The notes: a model not told the origin generated them from the sequence alone. 64,000 nt of DNA from Colius striatus (GCF_028858725.1 NC_084773.1:5322350-5386349); one strand, 5' to 3'; shown: positions 1-12,325, numbered from the stretch's first letter. Numbers and translations: made by a program.

Positions 1-779
1 TCTGCAGCCCACAGCATTGCTACAGCGACTTAGAAAAGTATCCAATACCCAACTGCAACACTTTGATTTGAAGCTGACCCAGCATAACTCTGTCAGTACA
101 TGTAGAATATGTGTCTGAAGCCCAAGGTTGTGAGAAATCCACTCCTCCTGGGCTGCCGGCAGCATGTGAAATCATTTTATCTTGCAAACGGGCAGCAAGA
201 ATAACATGGATTTGTCAGTGACATGTTGAGCATTTTCCTTAGAAGCTCTGCAGGGCGTGGGAGGAAGGTTCCCATCATCTCCTGCTCTGGAAGGAGGGAG
301 AATGCAACAGGCCCGAACCCTGACCAGGCAAACAACGAGTGAGAGCCATGGCACCGGGAGGCAGAAAGTGCGAGACTGTAGCACAAGCCAGGCTCAACCT
401 CGATTTGCTGCTTCTTGTTTCATTTATTCAAGGTCACGTGCTTGTGGGAGGTTTCAGGGTCTTGAAATCTCTGTCTGAGCTTCTGGCACCCTCTCTGACT
501 CTTACCAAGGAGACGATGACTGATGGCGGGAAATTTTGACCTTTTAACTCCATATCCCTTTTCTAAATTCCTGTGGTCACTACTGGTATCTCCTGTGGAG
601 CAAATTCTTTCTCTCTCTCCCCCCCAAGAAGCCAAACAACCAACTGTAGTACAGTTCTGAGCAGGGCATAAATCTCCAAGGCCCTTGTGACTCTGGTAAT
701 CTGCCCAGTCCCATGGCGTGCCTCCAACCGTTTGCCCCCTGACGCTGGGGAGCCCCAGGTCACTGGTCGAGCTCTTTTG
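1..779. other. Noncoding, no feature recognised before the GC-rich patch
   Basis: Overlapping short open frames occur on both strands, but none has a recognisable motif or splice pattern. CpG content rises from about 720 on. Confidence 0.4.
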
Positions 780-803
780 CCATCCTTGGAATGGCAACGA
801 GAA

Positions 804-884
804 TTCCCTGAAGCGTCCCGCGGGGCCCGGGGCCACAGTTCGCGGAACTGGCAGCTGCTGACTCGGCTCGAGCTCTTCCTAGAA
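804..884. promoter_or_regulatory. Three evenly spaced STAT-type TTCN3GAA sites
   Basis: Perfect palindromic TTCNNNGAA sites are at 804-812 (TTCCCTGAA), 839-847 (TTCGCGGAA, inside the longer dyad CAGTTC-GCG-GAACTG) and 876-884 (TTCCTAGAA). Spacing is 35 and 37 bases. They sit in a small GC- and CpG-rich patch (about 720-930) that stands out from its AT-richer surroundings. TTCN3GAA is the known STAT5-family binding consensus. A promoter or enhancer role is inferred. Confidence 0.45.
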
Positions 885-912
885 CCGCTGGGCCTTCGCT
901 CAGCCCAGCGCT

Positions 913-940
913 GGGGGGGCAGGGGGGGCATAGGAGGGGG
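913..940 (+). promoter_or_regulatory. G-run tract, potential G-quadruplex
   Basis: Two runs of seven G (913-919, 922-928) and one of five (936-940) lie on the plus strand just after the STAT-site cluster. The runs are long enough to supply four G-triplets. Structure formation is inferred only. Confidence 0.35.
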
Positions 941-3900
941 AGGAAGGATGACAAATAAGAGGCTATGTTACACAGACCCTTCAGCTCTCCAGACATTCCC
1001 CTCTCCTTTTTCATGTGAATCCCAGGAGCACTATTTTTGCCCTTTTTTCAGTGCTGATTAGTGCAGGCACGAGCCCAGCTGCAGCCTGTCTGGACTGTCA
1101 GCAGCAGCTCCCTTCTCTTCCCCAGCTCCCCTGCCCGGTGCTGCCTCCCTGCTCCTGCCATATCTTGGATTTGCCTTCCGTAATTCCAGCTCCTGGATTT
1201 GAAAACGCCTCTGCCAGAGGCTGCAGCCATGCCTGGGTATCACACTGAAAGGCCTTTCCAAGCGGAAACATCAGCGGTAACTAATATCACTCAGAAGGAA
1301 ATTTACCTCACAACGGTGAGGTTTAACCGAGGCCAAGTCTAACACTACACTGCAAATTATCTCCACTCCCAGCTCCCAATGGCTGTGTGCTGGTGGAGCC
1401 GTGTCACACGCTTCTGGCAGCACGCTTGCTTTATATAACAGCTCCTCTATGTCACAGCTTTCTCAAGCACTCCCATAGAGCCACCTTGGCTCCTAACTCT
1501 GCTCTAAGCAGCTCTTGTGAACAGTCTACCACATACCTAGCTAGAAAATTTATTTCCAGGGAATAAATGTCTATAGTGTGAGCCAAACATGTCTGAGACC
1601 CAATTCTTAGCTAATCGTATGCAATTTCTCTTCCTTCAAAAAACTGTGCCAAGGTGACAGAGAAAGAATTTGCCCCACAGACCAGCTTCTCTCCAGCACA
1701 GCACTTGGCTGTGGACAGGCTTGGGGTTTTCAGAAGGAAGCTCTCTGAGCACCTGTCCGAAAAATAACAGCCAGAAAACCCCAAAACACTGTGGATGAAA
1801 ATTAGGAGCTGAAAGAAAGCAAATAAACTAAATGGGTTTCCCTGCTCTGACAGCACACATTTTTCCTTCAATCATCTGTGCCGCAAGGAAAGGTGATGAT
1901 ATTTCTCCATTTACAGAGTTTTTCCTGGCCTGTCCCCAAGGCCACAACACAGTGTGTTTATTTGGTTTTCATAAGGTCAAAGCAGCATATTTGGGTAACA
2001 TGGAGAGTTTACGATGGACTTTCACCTTCGCGATCTTAAACCAAGTGTGAGAGTCGCAATGAAAAATATTTACTGCTGTTTACATACATTACGGGTCAGC
2101 TTCTGGAAGAGAGGAGGCTTTCAGTCTCATTCCACATCCTTCTCAACAGCTTTTTCAACAAATTATTTATTACACCAAGAAGAAAATGTCAAGATCTAGA
2201 CTTTACAATGTTCCCAGAGCACATTGCTGATCCTCTCGAGCCATCGATCACAGACAAGTCAGGCACAGCCAGGGAGTCACTCACACTGATCTCTGCCAAA
2301 GAACCCCAGCAGTAAGCACTGCTGGATCACAAAACTGAGGCTACTGTGTTCACTTACTACTTTAAATAGGTGGGCAGGAGCTGCAGTAAGCAAGTTCACG
2401 TGGAACACTGCCCATTCCATGGGACCCAAAAAGCCACCAGCATGGCTTATCAGCTTACTTTGTCTGGAAACCTCAACGGGCTGGAACTTCATGTACTTCC
2501 ACATCCTGCACTGTGGTTTGTAAAAGCAGGCCTTCAAGTGTGCACATTATCCAAAAGGCAGTCTGTGCCCCTCTCCACATCTCCAAACTCCACGGTCTGT
2601 TTGGTAACAGTCTATTTTCTGCTAGTAGTGGCCATGGAAACAGGCAGAAATCAAGAGGACTGGGAGTCTGACACTAGTCTACAACTTGTTCTTGCTTTTC
2701 CAGAAGGAAGCCATCCCTCCCTACCCAACCCAAGCACAATCAGCAAAGATCCACACTCCTGAGACACCTCCAGAGGACAGGACACACCAGATGGGGAAGG
2801 ACATGAGCTGATGCTAAAGTCCCACTGACTCTGGACAAACTTAGACTGGCTGTGACCCAGCAGCACAATGTGACCACGTGGGAATGCAAAGTGGGACTTC
2901 CCTCAGATCCAAGCCCTTTTCTGACACAGAGAGCAAAGAAGAAAGGACATGATAAAACACTGGCATCACCGGAGGCATCATGAAGCTGCCTTAGACCAGT
3001 GGTTTTCAAGCTGCAGTCCTCAGAACTGTGAGGGTTTCCATGGATTACTGCTGACATCCATGAAAGATGACCAGTTAAAGGAAGCCTACTCCCAGGACTT
3101 TCTTATAGGAAGTTTTGAGTTACTAATGTTGAAGGTGTTGACAGCCAGCATCCTAAGTGATGACTCACAAACAGTTTCTCAGAGTCTTTGGATGCTTTGG
3201 GTGAGGGCTGACAGGTGATGCTTTTCCTCCTCCCACCTACGTGCTGAGTTATATTCACTCTTTCCTTATTTACCTCCTCCTGTTAAATACCAAGCAGCTT
3301 CCTTGAGAAAAACATCTCTAAAACTTAAGACTGATCCTAAAGTCTTCTCAGACAGCAGATACACAAAAAGGTTAACCATGTTCTTAACCCCCTCTGAATA
3401 CATCATCAGACACCTGCCTCATACTATATCCCATGTGATGGAGGTGTAAGAAAGGAAGCATCTAGGAGAGAAAAGCAGGTCTGCAATAAGCTTTAGGAAC
3501 TCCCCCTGTATTCCTGATGAGACAGTGAAGAATTTACTCCCAGCATAGAGGATGGAGCTGCTTGTATCCCAATGAGCCCTGCATAGCCCTGCCAAGGACA
3601 GCAAGGTGCTGTGAGTATTAATTGAGGTGGAAGATCCCCCAGTTGTATTGTATACTCAGCAGGTTTTGAGAAAGCTCCCACACACTTACACACAGTGTAA
3701 AGCACAGGAAGCAGTCAGCAGTGTGACATTAGCTGGTGCCATGAAAATTCAATTAAGTACAGAACAAAATGTAAGAAACATCCCAATTCACACACTTTTG
3801 CTGTTTTCTTTGCCCTTGTTTTATCCAGGTCATATTCCACTCACTCTCCTCTTTCACAGCTGCTGTTTTCACCCTTTTCACTCTATGCATCGTTTCCACT

Positions 3901-4289
3901 TTTTAAAATAAAGTAGCTCTTCAGTTGATTATTCTAGGCTTCACAGACTCCCTCAACATCTCAATTCTTACATCACACATTCCCTCCCCATCGTACCCAT
4001 TTTCCACAGGTGACTTCCAACATCCCTTATTTCCCCTTTCTTTCCCTTTCTTGCAGTTCTCCATGCCCCTTCCTATTTCTTCTGGGTTCTCAGAGACTGA
4101 GCATGAAAACAACTGAGTCCTTCCAAGCAGACATAGCACATTTTTCAGTTAACTTCTTCAGCCACCACCAAGGTAACTTCTGCCTTTTTCCAGCAAACCA
4201 CTTGTGCCAAAGGGTCACCTCTCCAGGCTTAATTCAAGGACGCCATGAGGTTGTGAAGGGAGAAAAATAGAAGTGCCAAAGCCCAACTA
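941..4289. other. Noncoding stretch, mostly unique sequence
   Basis: No coding exon is recognised. A TATA-like TTATATAA at 1431-1438 has no supporting context. One possible old transposon end at 2997 is listed separately. Confidence 0.4.
2997..3120 (+). mobile_element. Possible hAT-Charlie remnant
   Basis: The stretch beginning CAGTGGTTTTCAAGCTGCAG resembles the CAGNGGTTCTCAAAC terminal inverted repeat of hAT-Charlie DNA transposons. The following sequence is loosely similar to nonautonomous members. The opposite terminus was not found, so the right border is a guess. Confidence 0.3.
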
Positions 4290-5533
4290 GAACTTAATCT
4301 GGCTACTGCTGTAAAAGACAACAAAAATGTTTCTGTTAATAAATTAGCAACAAAAGGAGAGCTGAGAATCTCTGTCCTTATTGGATACAGGAGGAAACAC
4401 AGTGACAAAGGATGAGGGTAAAGATGAAGTACTTAATGCCTTGTCTCAGCCTTCAATAGTAAGCCCAGATGTTCTCCAGGTACTCAGCCCCCTGAGCCAA
4501 ATGACAGAGACAGGGGACAGAACAAATTCCCATAATCCCAGGGGAAATAGTGTGTGACCTGCTGCTCTACATCGACACATAGGAGAAGTCTGTGGGGCTG
4601 AGGGTGCTGGTGAAAGTGCTCGTTGAGCCACATCTACCAGCAGTGCTGGCTCACCAGGGAGGTCCCAGAGGACTAGAGGGTACCAAAAATGACACAGCTA
4701 CAAGCAGGTTTGGAAGGAGGATGTGGGGAACTATGGGCCTGTCAGCCTGACCTCAGTGCTGGGGAAGGTTATGGAGCAGATCATTTTGAGTGCCATCACA
4801 TGGCAGGTACAGGACAATCAGATGTTCAGGGCCAGTCAGCATGGTCTCATGAAAAGCAGGTCCTGCTTGACCAACCTGATCTTCTATGACAAGGTGATAT
4901 GCTTAGTGGAAGAGGGAAAGACTGTGAATGTGAGCCACCTGGACTGTAGTAACGCCTTTGACACCATCTCCCACAGCATCCTATTGGAGAAACTGGCTGC
5001 CCACAGATGGAGTAGACAAGTGTGCTCTTCCTTGGGTGGAAAACTGTCTGGACAGCCAGGCCCAGGAAGGGGTAGTGAATAGAGCTCAATCCAGTTGTTG
5101 GCAGGTCACCAGTGTGTTCCCCAGGCAACAGTGCTGGGGCCTGTTCTATTTAACATCTTTATCGATGATCTGAACAAGAGGGTTGAGTGCACCTTCAGTA
5201 AGTTGGGCAGAAGTGCTGATCTGCTGGAGGCCAGGAGGAGTCTGTGGAGGGATCTGGACCAGAGGCTGGATCAGTACAAGAGGAAATGGCCTCGAGTAGT
5301 GCTAGGAAAGGTTTAGACTCGAGATTGGAAAAATTTCTTTACCAGAAGGGCTGTCAAGCATTGGAACAGGCTGCCCAGTGAACTGGTGGAGTCCTCATCC
5401 CTGGAGAGATTTCAAAGCCATGTAGATGTGGTGCCTGGGGACATGGTTCATTGGTGGATGTGGCAGTTCTGGGTAACGGTTGGACTCAATGATCTTAAAG
5501 GTCTTTTCCAATCTAACCAATTCTAGGAATCTA
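4290..5533 (+). mobile_element. CR1 LINE, 5'-truncated, old, with reverse-transcriptase remnants
   Basis: The segment reads through the CR1 ORF2 linker, then the reverse-transcriptase start (NYGPVSLTSVLGKVMEQII), the palm region (LDCSNAFDTISHSILLEKLA) and an INDL-like block at about 5150-5175. It then jumps to the ORF2 end (WNRLPSELV-like) and the CR1 3' UTR (GGTTGGACTCAATGATCTTAAAGG). The end is an imperfect ATTCTAGGAATCT tail. Frames shift several times. The stretch that should carry the F-A-D-D catalytic box between CTTCAGTAAG and TTGGGCAG is missing (about 5199). An internal deletion of ORF2 follows at about 5290-5320. It cannot encode an active enzyme. Confidence 0.9.
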
Positions 5534-8121
5534 TACACATCACCAGCATGTATTTCTGCTCAACTAGCATAAAATACAAAGCCATTTCCCACAGAGCTGG
5601 TTTCCAAATGGGGTTTTCATTGCCAGGACTTGCCTTTATCAACACTCAGAAATTCTCCACTTGTGTGTTTTCATTCCCTAGCTACAACTATCATAACTAG
5701 ACAGATATATCATATATCACAGCATTTTCCCCTCTACTGTGGCAAATTGCAGTTCATTAGTGGAGTTGCTAGGGGCAGAACTTGGGCAAAAAACCCTGAC
5801 AGCCCGATCCAAGCAAACTGCATCAATATTCAGTGATGGCAGCGTGCCAGTGCTAATTACTTCACTGCCAATCAGTTTATCAGGAGCACCCAGCCAGCGT
5901 GCTCAACTTACAAGTCTTCTCCTCTGTCTCCATGTGCCCCACCTTTCCTTCCTCTGCTGAAGAAACATCTAAGTGGTGCCCTCTCTTCTCATAGTGCAGT
6001 CTAAAGAGATAACCAAAGCTCTAAGTAACACCACAATATAAGCTTCAATCAAAATGCAGTGGAAAATAGAGTGAGGAACCATGGTGTAATCTAAAGTGTT
6101 AAGATGCTTTAGGTCCAGACTGGAGCATCTTCTCTGTTGCACAACACAGAAACATTGAGCTAGTGCCTATCTGGAAGGGCAGAAGGCAGCTGGAACAGTG
6201 CAGTGCTGGAGAGCTACATTCATTCTCCTCCCTTTCTTAGGAAGTCTGGGGAAATTAAACTAGATCCAAGAACTTTTTCTCCTCTGTTGACGTTCATTTG
6301 CCACCAGGTTTTTTTCAAGGCAGTCCCTCCCATCCTCCTTCTTGTGGTCACTTCAGCCAGCAGCCAGGCTCTTCCAGGAAATCAGACCAGAGCAGAATCA
6401 CTCATCTGCCAACCACTCAATCATACAGCAGGGGCAAGAGATTGTAAGAGGAAACTCATTTTTTAAAAAGAAGCTTTTTACTCTTTCTTGGGATCTGGCT
6501 TCTGTGTAGAATGACACACAAAGAAACTCTTACAACACAGAGTGAGGAATTCAGATTAGGGAAGTACAGAGAGAAGCAGAGACAGCTCTGAACCAAGCCT
6601 GAAAACTTGCAGATCCTCAAGTACATGTTGTAAGGTGAGAGCAACAGGCTTGTACTAGGAAGTAGAAGGAAAAAAACAACCCCTTTTAAATCTTTCTATT
6701 TGAGGAGCTGCTGAATACACAGTTTAAACTTTATTTTTGAACACAGATAATCTCCATGATTTTAACATGTGAATTTGAGGTGGTGGAGGGGGTGCAAATG
6801 ACAGCCAAGACAGCAAAGCACTCAGATCCCACCAGGGACAATCTTGAGTAACCGACCATGAATGAAAAAGCAAACTCATGTATTTTAAAGGGGTGACTTT
6901 AACTCAAAAATCTCAAACCCAAAATCAACTAGAAATGCTTACACCATTAATATCTCACAGACTTATTTTTAATACTTCTCATTCATATTGCATGTGTATG
7001 TAAAGAGAGTGGCAACACACTTTCGTTATGTTAAACCTCAAAAGAGTTAAATAAGAACTGGTGGAAAAGCCTGTAGCAGTATTGCCTTGTGCAGCATTGG
7101 GGATGCCTATTTACAGGCTGCTCCCTACAGCCAGCATAAGGAACAAGTGATCAGGGATTACAGCACACAAACTTGCATTTAATTTACTGAGCGAAGCTTT
7201 CCAAAGCTGGTCATAAAGTTCCCCTTGAGCTCCTCCTGGATCATACACAGCCAAACCCAGCTACACCTGAGTGCCTTCCTGCCCAGAGGCTGGGATTCAG
7301 CTCAAACTTTTGCAGGCTGCACAGGGAGCAAATACCCACTGACCTGAACTGTAGAGCTAGAAAAGATGAATAAAACAAAATATGGGACAGTTTACTAAAG
7401 GTTTGGTTCATGACTCAACAGTTTGTAAAGTCAGCCCAGGAAAGTCTGGCAACCTGAAACTGATGTAAAAATAGTGCCTTTTTAACAAATTCAGAGCCAA
7501 TGAGAACCACGTAGCAAATCCACTGAACTTCAGGTTGTTACCACTCGCCATTGCAACATTTTGGAGCTTCTCAGAAGCAAGCCCTTCATCCAGAGCACAG
7601 AGGCATTTGCGCAAGGCAGAAACATCCGCTGCTGCTGCTAACAGGGTGAATTCTGTGTCCCAAACAGCACCGCAGGGACCACTCCTCCTCAGCATGCAGG
7701 AATGATCCTCCAACATCTACACCTCTGCTTGCAGCCACACACAGACAGAGCCAACTGCACATGTATGTGCTCATTACATTGTACCAGCACAAGCTTCGGT
7801 GAGAGAAAGTTGTGGTCATGAACTCAAATCAAAGAAGCAAACCAAATAGGCAGAGTAGCTCTTTGGGGAAGAGCCTACAGAAACTGGGGAGTCTGCACAT
7901 GAGGTTTTTCCTGGGCTCTGATGACTTTATGGTGGAGACAGGTGAAGTGAAACCTGACTAGGGTAACTTTAGCCAGAGGGAGTGAGATAGAAATAAACAA
8001 TATTATTCCTGGAAAGAAGGGGTAGTAGCTGTCCCTCTGCCAAAGTGCAGTCCAGAGCTTATTAGCTATGGATTCCTTTCTGTGCTCCACCTCCCAGCAT
8101 CAGGGCAACGGGCCCAGGCCC
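5534..8121. other. Noncoding, mostly unique sequence
   Basis: No coding exon, RNA gene or clear repeat is recognised in this interval. Confidence 0.4.
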
Positions 8122-8344
8122 TGACGTCAAAGCTGCCTTTTGTTTGCTGCAAAGACTTTCTCCTTCTGCAGGTTTCACAGATTGAGGCATGGAAGCAGCT
8201 GGGCAAAGGCTTGTATTCCAACCAGATCTGCAAACTCATTGCAAACCTCCAAGAAAAGTCCTTTCCCCACTTACTAATGTCAACCCTTCCAGTGAAAACA
8301 AACAAATTCGCTCATGACGTCTAAATTGTCTGACGTCTAAATTG
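8122..8344. promoter_or_regulatory. Cluster of cAMP-response-element-like sites with a 14-bp direct repeat
   Basis: A full CRE palindrome TGACGTCA is at 8122-8129. The 14-mer TGACGTCTAAATTG occurs twice, at 8315-8328 and 8331-8344, separated by two bases, each holding TGACGTC. CpG-containing sites of this kind are rare in CpG-depleted intergenic DNA. CREB/ATF binding is inferred from the motif only. Confidence 0.4.
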
Positions 8345-8595
8345 CCCTCTTGCTAACCTCTCCCTCGATTCACATCCTGTGCTTTATCTGTTGCAGTTTT
8401 CTCTTACAAGAGCTGTCAAGCAAGGACCCTTTCCATAAGCTTAAGACAAGACTGTAAAACTACTTAACTATGAGATATACTAGGAGAAGAACTTCACAGA
8501 GACAGGGACAAACTGCCAGTGTTCCAGGATGGTACTCAGGGATATTGAAGAGGGAAGGAAGAACGTGACCAGGTACTATTACGAAATCTTTCCAC

Positions 8596-8692
8596 CTCAT
8601 GGAAGGTGTCCCAGCCCAGGGCTGAGGAGTTGGAACTAGACGATCCTTAAGGTCCCTTGCAACCCAAACCATTCTATGATTCTCTCTGAATC
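8596..8692 (+). mobile_element. CR1 LINE 3'-end fragment
   Basis: The sequence CATGGAAGGTGTCCCAGCCC leads into GGAGTTGGAACTAGACGATC and ends CCATTCTATGATTCT, the standard CR1 3' UTR and terminal repeat. About 100 bases remain; it is strongly 5'-truncated. Confidence 0.85.
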
Positions 8693-10885
8693 TGAGACAG
8701 CTAGAGACAAACTGGTCATTTTCCAATGTTAGTAGAGGTCATATCCAAGCCATTCCTTGCCTTCACATCTGCCTGAGTGCCTGCCCCAAGACATGAGTTG
8801 CCCTTTGGGAGTATAGGGGAAAAAGTGCCTGCAATAGAACTAGTAGTGTTAGGTCAGGCTTCTCCTGCTAAAGAGGCCCTCTAAGATTCAGTTACAGCAG
8901 TCACAGTAAGATTACAGCTCTCCTAATGTAACTTCAACACCCTATTATATCCTATAGTTTTCTTGTCTAAAGGCCAAGGACTGTAGGGCAATAAACAGGG
9001 GGCAAAAAGAAATGGAAAAAAGCAGTCACCCAATACACACAAAAAGGGGCACAGTAATCAGCTGCGATGGATTTCGGAGAGGAGATTGCCAGTCTTCTCA
9101 CATGCTCACAGTTAACATCTGACCACTTTTGGAATCCCTCCACTTGACAGCAATAAACCTGACACTCCCTGGGATTTTCCACAACAGGGCCCTCCTATTC
9201 CCCTGCTGCTGAGACACCCAAAGCCATCTCCCCTTGCCCAAAGCAGAGGCCAATGCTCTTACTCCTGCTCCCCAAATATCAGTGCTGCAGGCTCCTTTTT
9301 TTGCCTTCTGAAAGATTAAAGTTGGGGAAATTCTTCTATCTTCCCTTCTTGTAAGACTCTCAAACTAGTATTTTACTTTGTGATTCTTGTACAAGTTACT
9401 AGCTTTGTAAACCTGTAACTGAATGGAAAAACATGACTATTATCTCCTGGCTAGGGCCATCACTGCTGGGATGGAGCATTCCTAGGCTATTAGTAGCTAA
9501 ACAAATGAGCAGCGTATGCTCCTGCTAGTGGGGGGGGAGGAGGGAAAAGAAGAAAAAAAGACCTTGCTACCACCTCTGCTGTCAGAATAACAGAAAAATA
9601 CATGCTCAACCCAGTTCAAAGCATTTCATCCCTTGCAAAGTGTTGATCTGCAGCGCAGAATGCAAGTTGCTTCCATCTCAATGGAGCCTGGTTGTCTCAC
9701 AACCTCCTCCTGACCTGTACAGATGCCAAACTTCCCAAAGAACTAAACCCACAGCCAGTTCCCTGGGGCAGCTTATTCACTAACTTGTGTGAGTAAATTC
9801 TCATTCACAACACACATCCTGGGTAGGAAGGAGTCCCAAGTGGAGTCTCATACAGTCACACTTCCCTCTCGTGTCTCTCAGCCAAACTACAAGCACACAA
9901 ACAGACACGGGAACCGGGTGGCACATTTACTCTCTTTTAAGCTCCTTCTAGTGTTTTCAGAGAAGTCATACTAAACTAAATGGAAAGGCCTGTTCATTCT
10001 CTCTAATAGCAGGGAGACACAAGCCAGCAGGTCAGCAGAGTGGCTTTATATTACTGACTTAAAAGCACACATGGGTGGTATCGGGGGCAGATGTCAGGAA
10101 GTCCGCCAGCTGCTACAGTCTGATCTGGAGCTCTGCATGTGGCTACACCAAACCCAGCTCTGACTTTCTATCAACATGTCCCGAAAACGCACACTGCCAG
10201 TCAAGTCACTGGGGAGATAAGCAGGACCTTTTAGTCCTCACACAGATCTTTTCTCCAATATAAAAGCCTGACAAAATTGAGCCCTGGGGACGAGTAGCAA
10301 CTTGAACTTAATTTATGTCACACGGCACAGTCTAAAACTAGGCTGTGATGCAGAGAGAAAGAATAGTTCCAATTACTGAAGAGACAGCTATTCCAGTAAC
10401 CCAGCACCCCTCTCCCACTCCACCAAAGTAGGTGAGCAAGCAACACAAGGTTGATTCCAAGTGCTCTGAATCCAAGGAGCCAGGTGTCAAGAAATCAGCA
10501 GACTACAATGCTAGCAGTAGGGATGTCAGGGTGGAATAGTTGCATGTGGCTGGTTATTGACCCTCAGACTGCTGACCCTTTAGAGAATCAGATTTTCCAG
10601 GCTTTTCCCTCTTACTACAAGGGCTGAGAATCATCTTTAAAAACACACACATACAGGGAGAAAATAATAGACTATCTTATAACAAGAGAGAATTATGAAT
10701 CCAGAGCCAGAAGCTTGAAGAAAAACAGTATGCAGAAAGCTACAACCAGAGCTACTGTCTACTACAACTACTGGAGCATTCCACCGATGCTGGAGGAAGC
10801 TTAGGCTGGTGCCAGCTCTCAGAGAGCCAGCAGTAAGGAAACCCACCATCATTGCCTAGATGATCTGCTTTTAGGAATCAGCTGG
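8693..10885. other. Noncoding, no gene recognised
   Basis: A G-run followed by purine-rich sequence lies at 9530-9560. Nothing else is recognisable. Confidence 0.4.
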
Positions 10886-11042
10886 CTCCTGGGGCAGGTT
10901 TGTGCCACAGCAGCTCTGCCCACTCCTAACTCCTACCCCTTCTCTCCATTTCAGACACAGGAACTCAGGACACAGACACAGGAACACAGACACAGGAATT
11001 TCAGATACAGGAACAAGCTGCCTGTCACAGGAAAGTCATCAC
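10886..11042 (+). repeat. Local duplicate copy A, with minisatellite insertion
   Basis: It starts CTCCTGGGGCAGG and continues TTTGTGCCACAGCAGCTCTG, a pyrimidine tract ending in CAG, then AGGAACAAGCTG and CACAGGAAAGTCAT. Copy B at 12216-12325 has the same order of blocks. Copy A carries about 40 extra bases (10954-11012) made of imperfect ACACAGACACAGGAA units. Confidence 0.7.
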
Positions 11043-12215
11043 TTGTGTGCATTTAATTTGTAGATATATGACGGTGTGTTCCTGAGTTAAAAAATACAAA
11101 CCAGTCATCTAACTGAAAATGTTCAGCTAGGCCTTAGCTGTCTGAACAAGCCAAAAGAAACTTCTAGCACTTCCCCAGCACTGAGCGGCTCTGGTGTGCA
11201 CTGCCTGCCTGGGCAGCACTAGCCTCCCACCTAAAGTCAGAACAGACAAGGAACAGGCAAGGCTTGGAGGCCATGGCTGCCTTGGCTTCCCTGTCTGTCA
11301 CATTGTTTTTCGCTTGTGATGTTGGTGCAGAAACCTAAGGAAACAGAAGTCCTGGGAGGAAGTGAGTCAGGAAACCTGTACTGCGTTGCAGGGGGAAGTG
11401 TGACTCAGTGTGCGGTGCTCGCTGCTCCCCAGTGCCCTGGTGGAGGTGATAAAATTGTGTAATCCCCAAGATAACTTACTGCACATCCTAATTCTGCTGA
11501 TCCTCCCAGGGGAGGGGTGCCTCTGCTGAGTACTGTACATTAGCTGATTTCTTAGAATAAAGTGTGACAGCTCTCTGTGAGCTCACTGCGTGGGAGGGGG
11601 GATGCTGGGCTCCCTGCCCGCACTGTCAGAGGAATGAGGAGCTACAAAAGCACTGAATTTATCAACAGCACAGCAAAGACCTGGAAAACCTCTTGTTTAG
11701 TCTATTTGTTATTTCCCTACACTCTCTGTCTGTGAAAGAAGTACTTGAAACCACAAAAGAGCCAGTTATAAAGCAAAGGAGAGGGTTTAAGAAAGAGAAT
11801 TGGGGAACGAAGAGGAAGACAAGTGTGGTGGCAATAGGAGGGAAAGAGACACTCTGTGTGGTCAGGATTGGTAAGGGGATAGGTGGGGAGAAAGGTACAT
11901 GAGGTACTGTGAGAAAAGAAGTCAAGAGTGTAGGCCAAGCAAGGGAAGTAAGAAGGGCAGAGAGGACAGAGGAAAGACAGTAGGGAGAGTCGCTTAGGAG
12001 TGATGAGGGAAGCACAGAGAAAACACAATGCCCCTGGGACTGAGAAAGCAAAGAAACTTTCCACTGAGAGGCCACCATCCATTTGGAGTTCTCAGTACAC
12101 ACCAGAGCCAGAGTCTGCATTTCTGGGTCTCTGTTCATTTGTGTAAGGAGTGCAAAAAGACACAAAACCCACACTTTTCCAGCAATATAGGGTTCTGCTT
12201 GTTTCCTCATCATCA
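11043..12215. other. Noncoding, purine-rich stretch 11650-12060
   Basis: A long region rich in GGAAAG and GAGAGG on the plus strand yields a 229-codon Leu/Ser/Pro-rich open frame on the minus strand. It is read as a composition effect. No domain is seen. Confidence 0.45.
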
Positions 12216-12325
12216 CTCCTGGGGCAGGATTTGTGCCACAGCAGCTCTGTCTGCTCCCAGCTCCTACCTCTTCTCTGCATTCCAGACTCAGATGATACAG
12301 GAACAAGCTGACAGGAAGGTCATGA
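12216..12325 (+). repeat. Local duplicate copy B
   Basis: Direct-orientation partner of 10886-11042, about 1.3 kb away and without the ACACAGACACAGGAA expansion. Differences are mostly single substitutions, so the duplication is not recent. Confidence 0.7.

Noticed and set aside
4723..5082. Reverse-transcriptase-like open frame as a host gene
   Set aside because: It is part of a truncated CR1 LINE with frameshifts and a missing active-site box.
1..8000. CISH gene body near the STAT-site cluster
   Set aside because: The SH2 domain and SOCS box would form a long, easily recognised frame. None is present on either strand.
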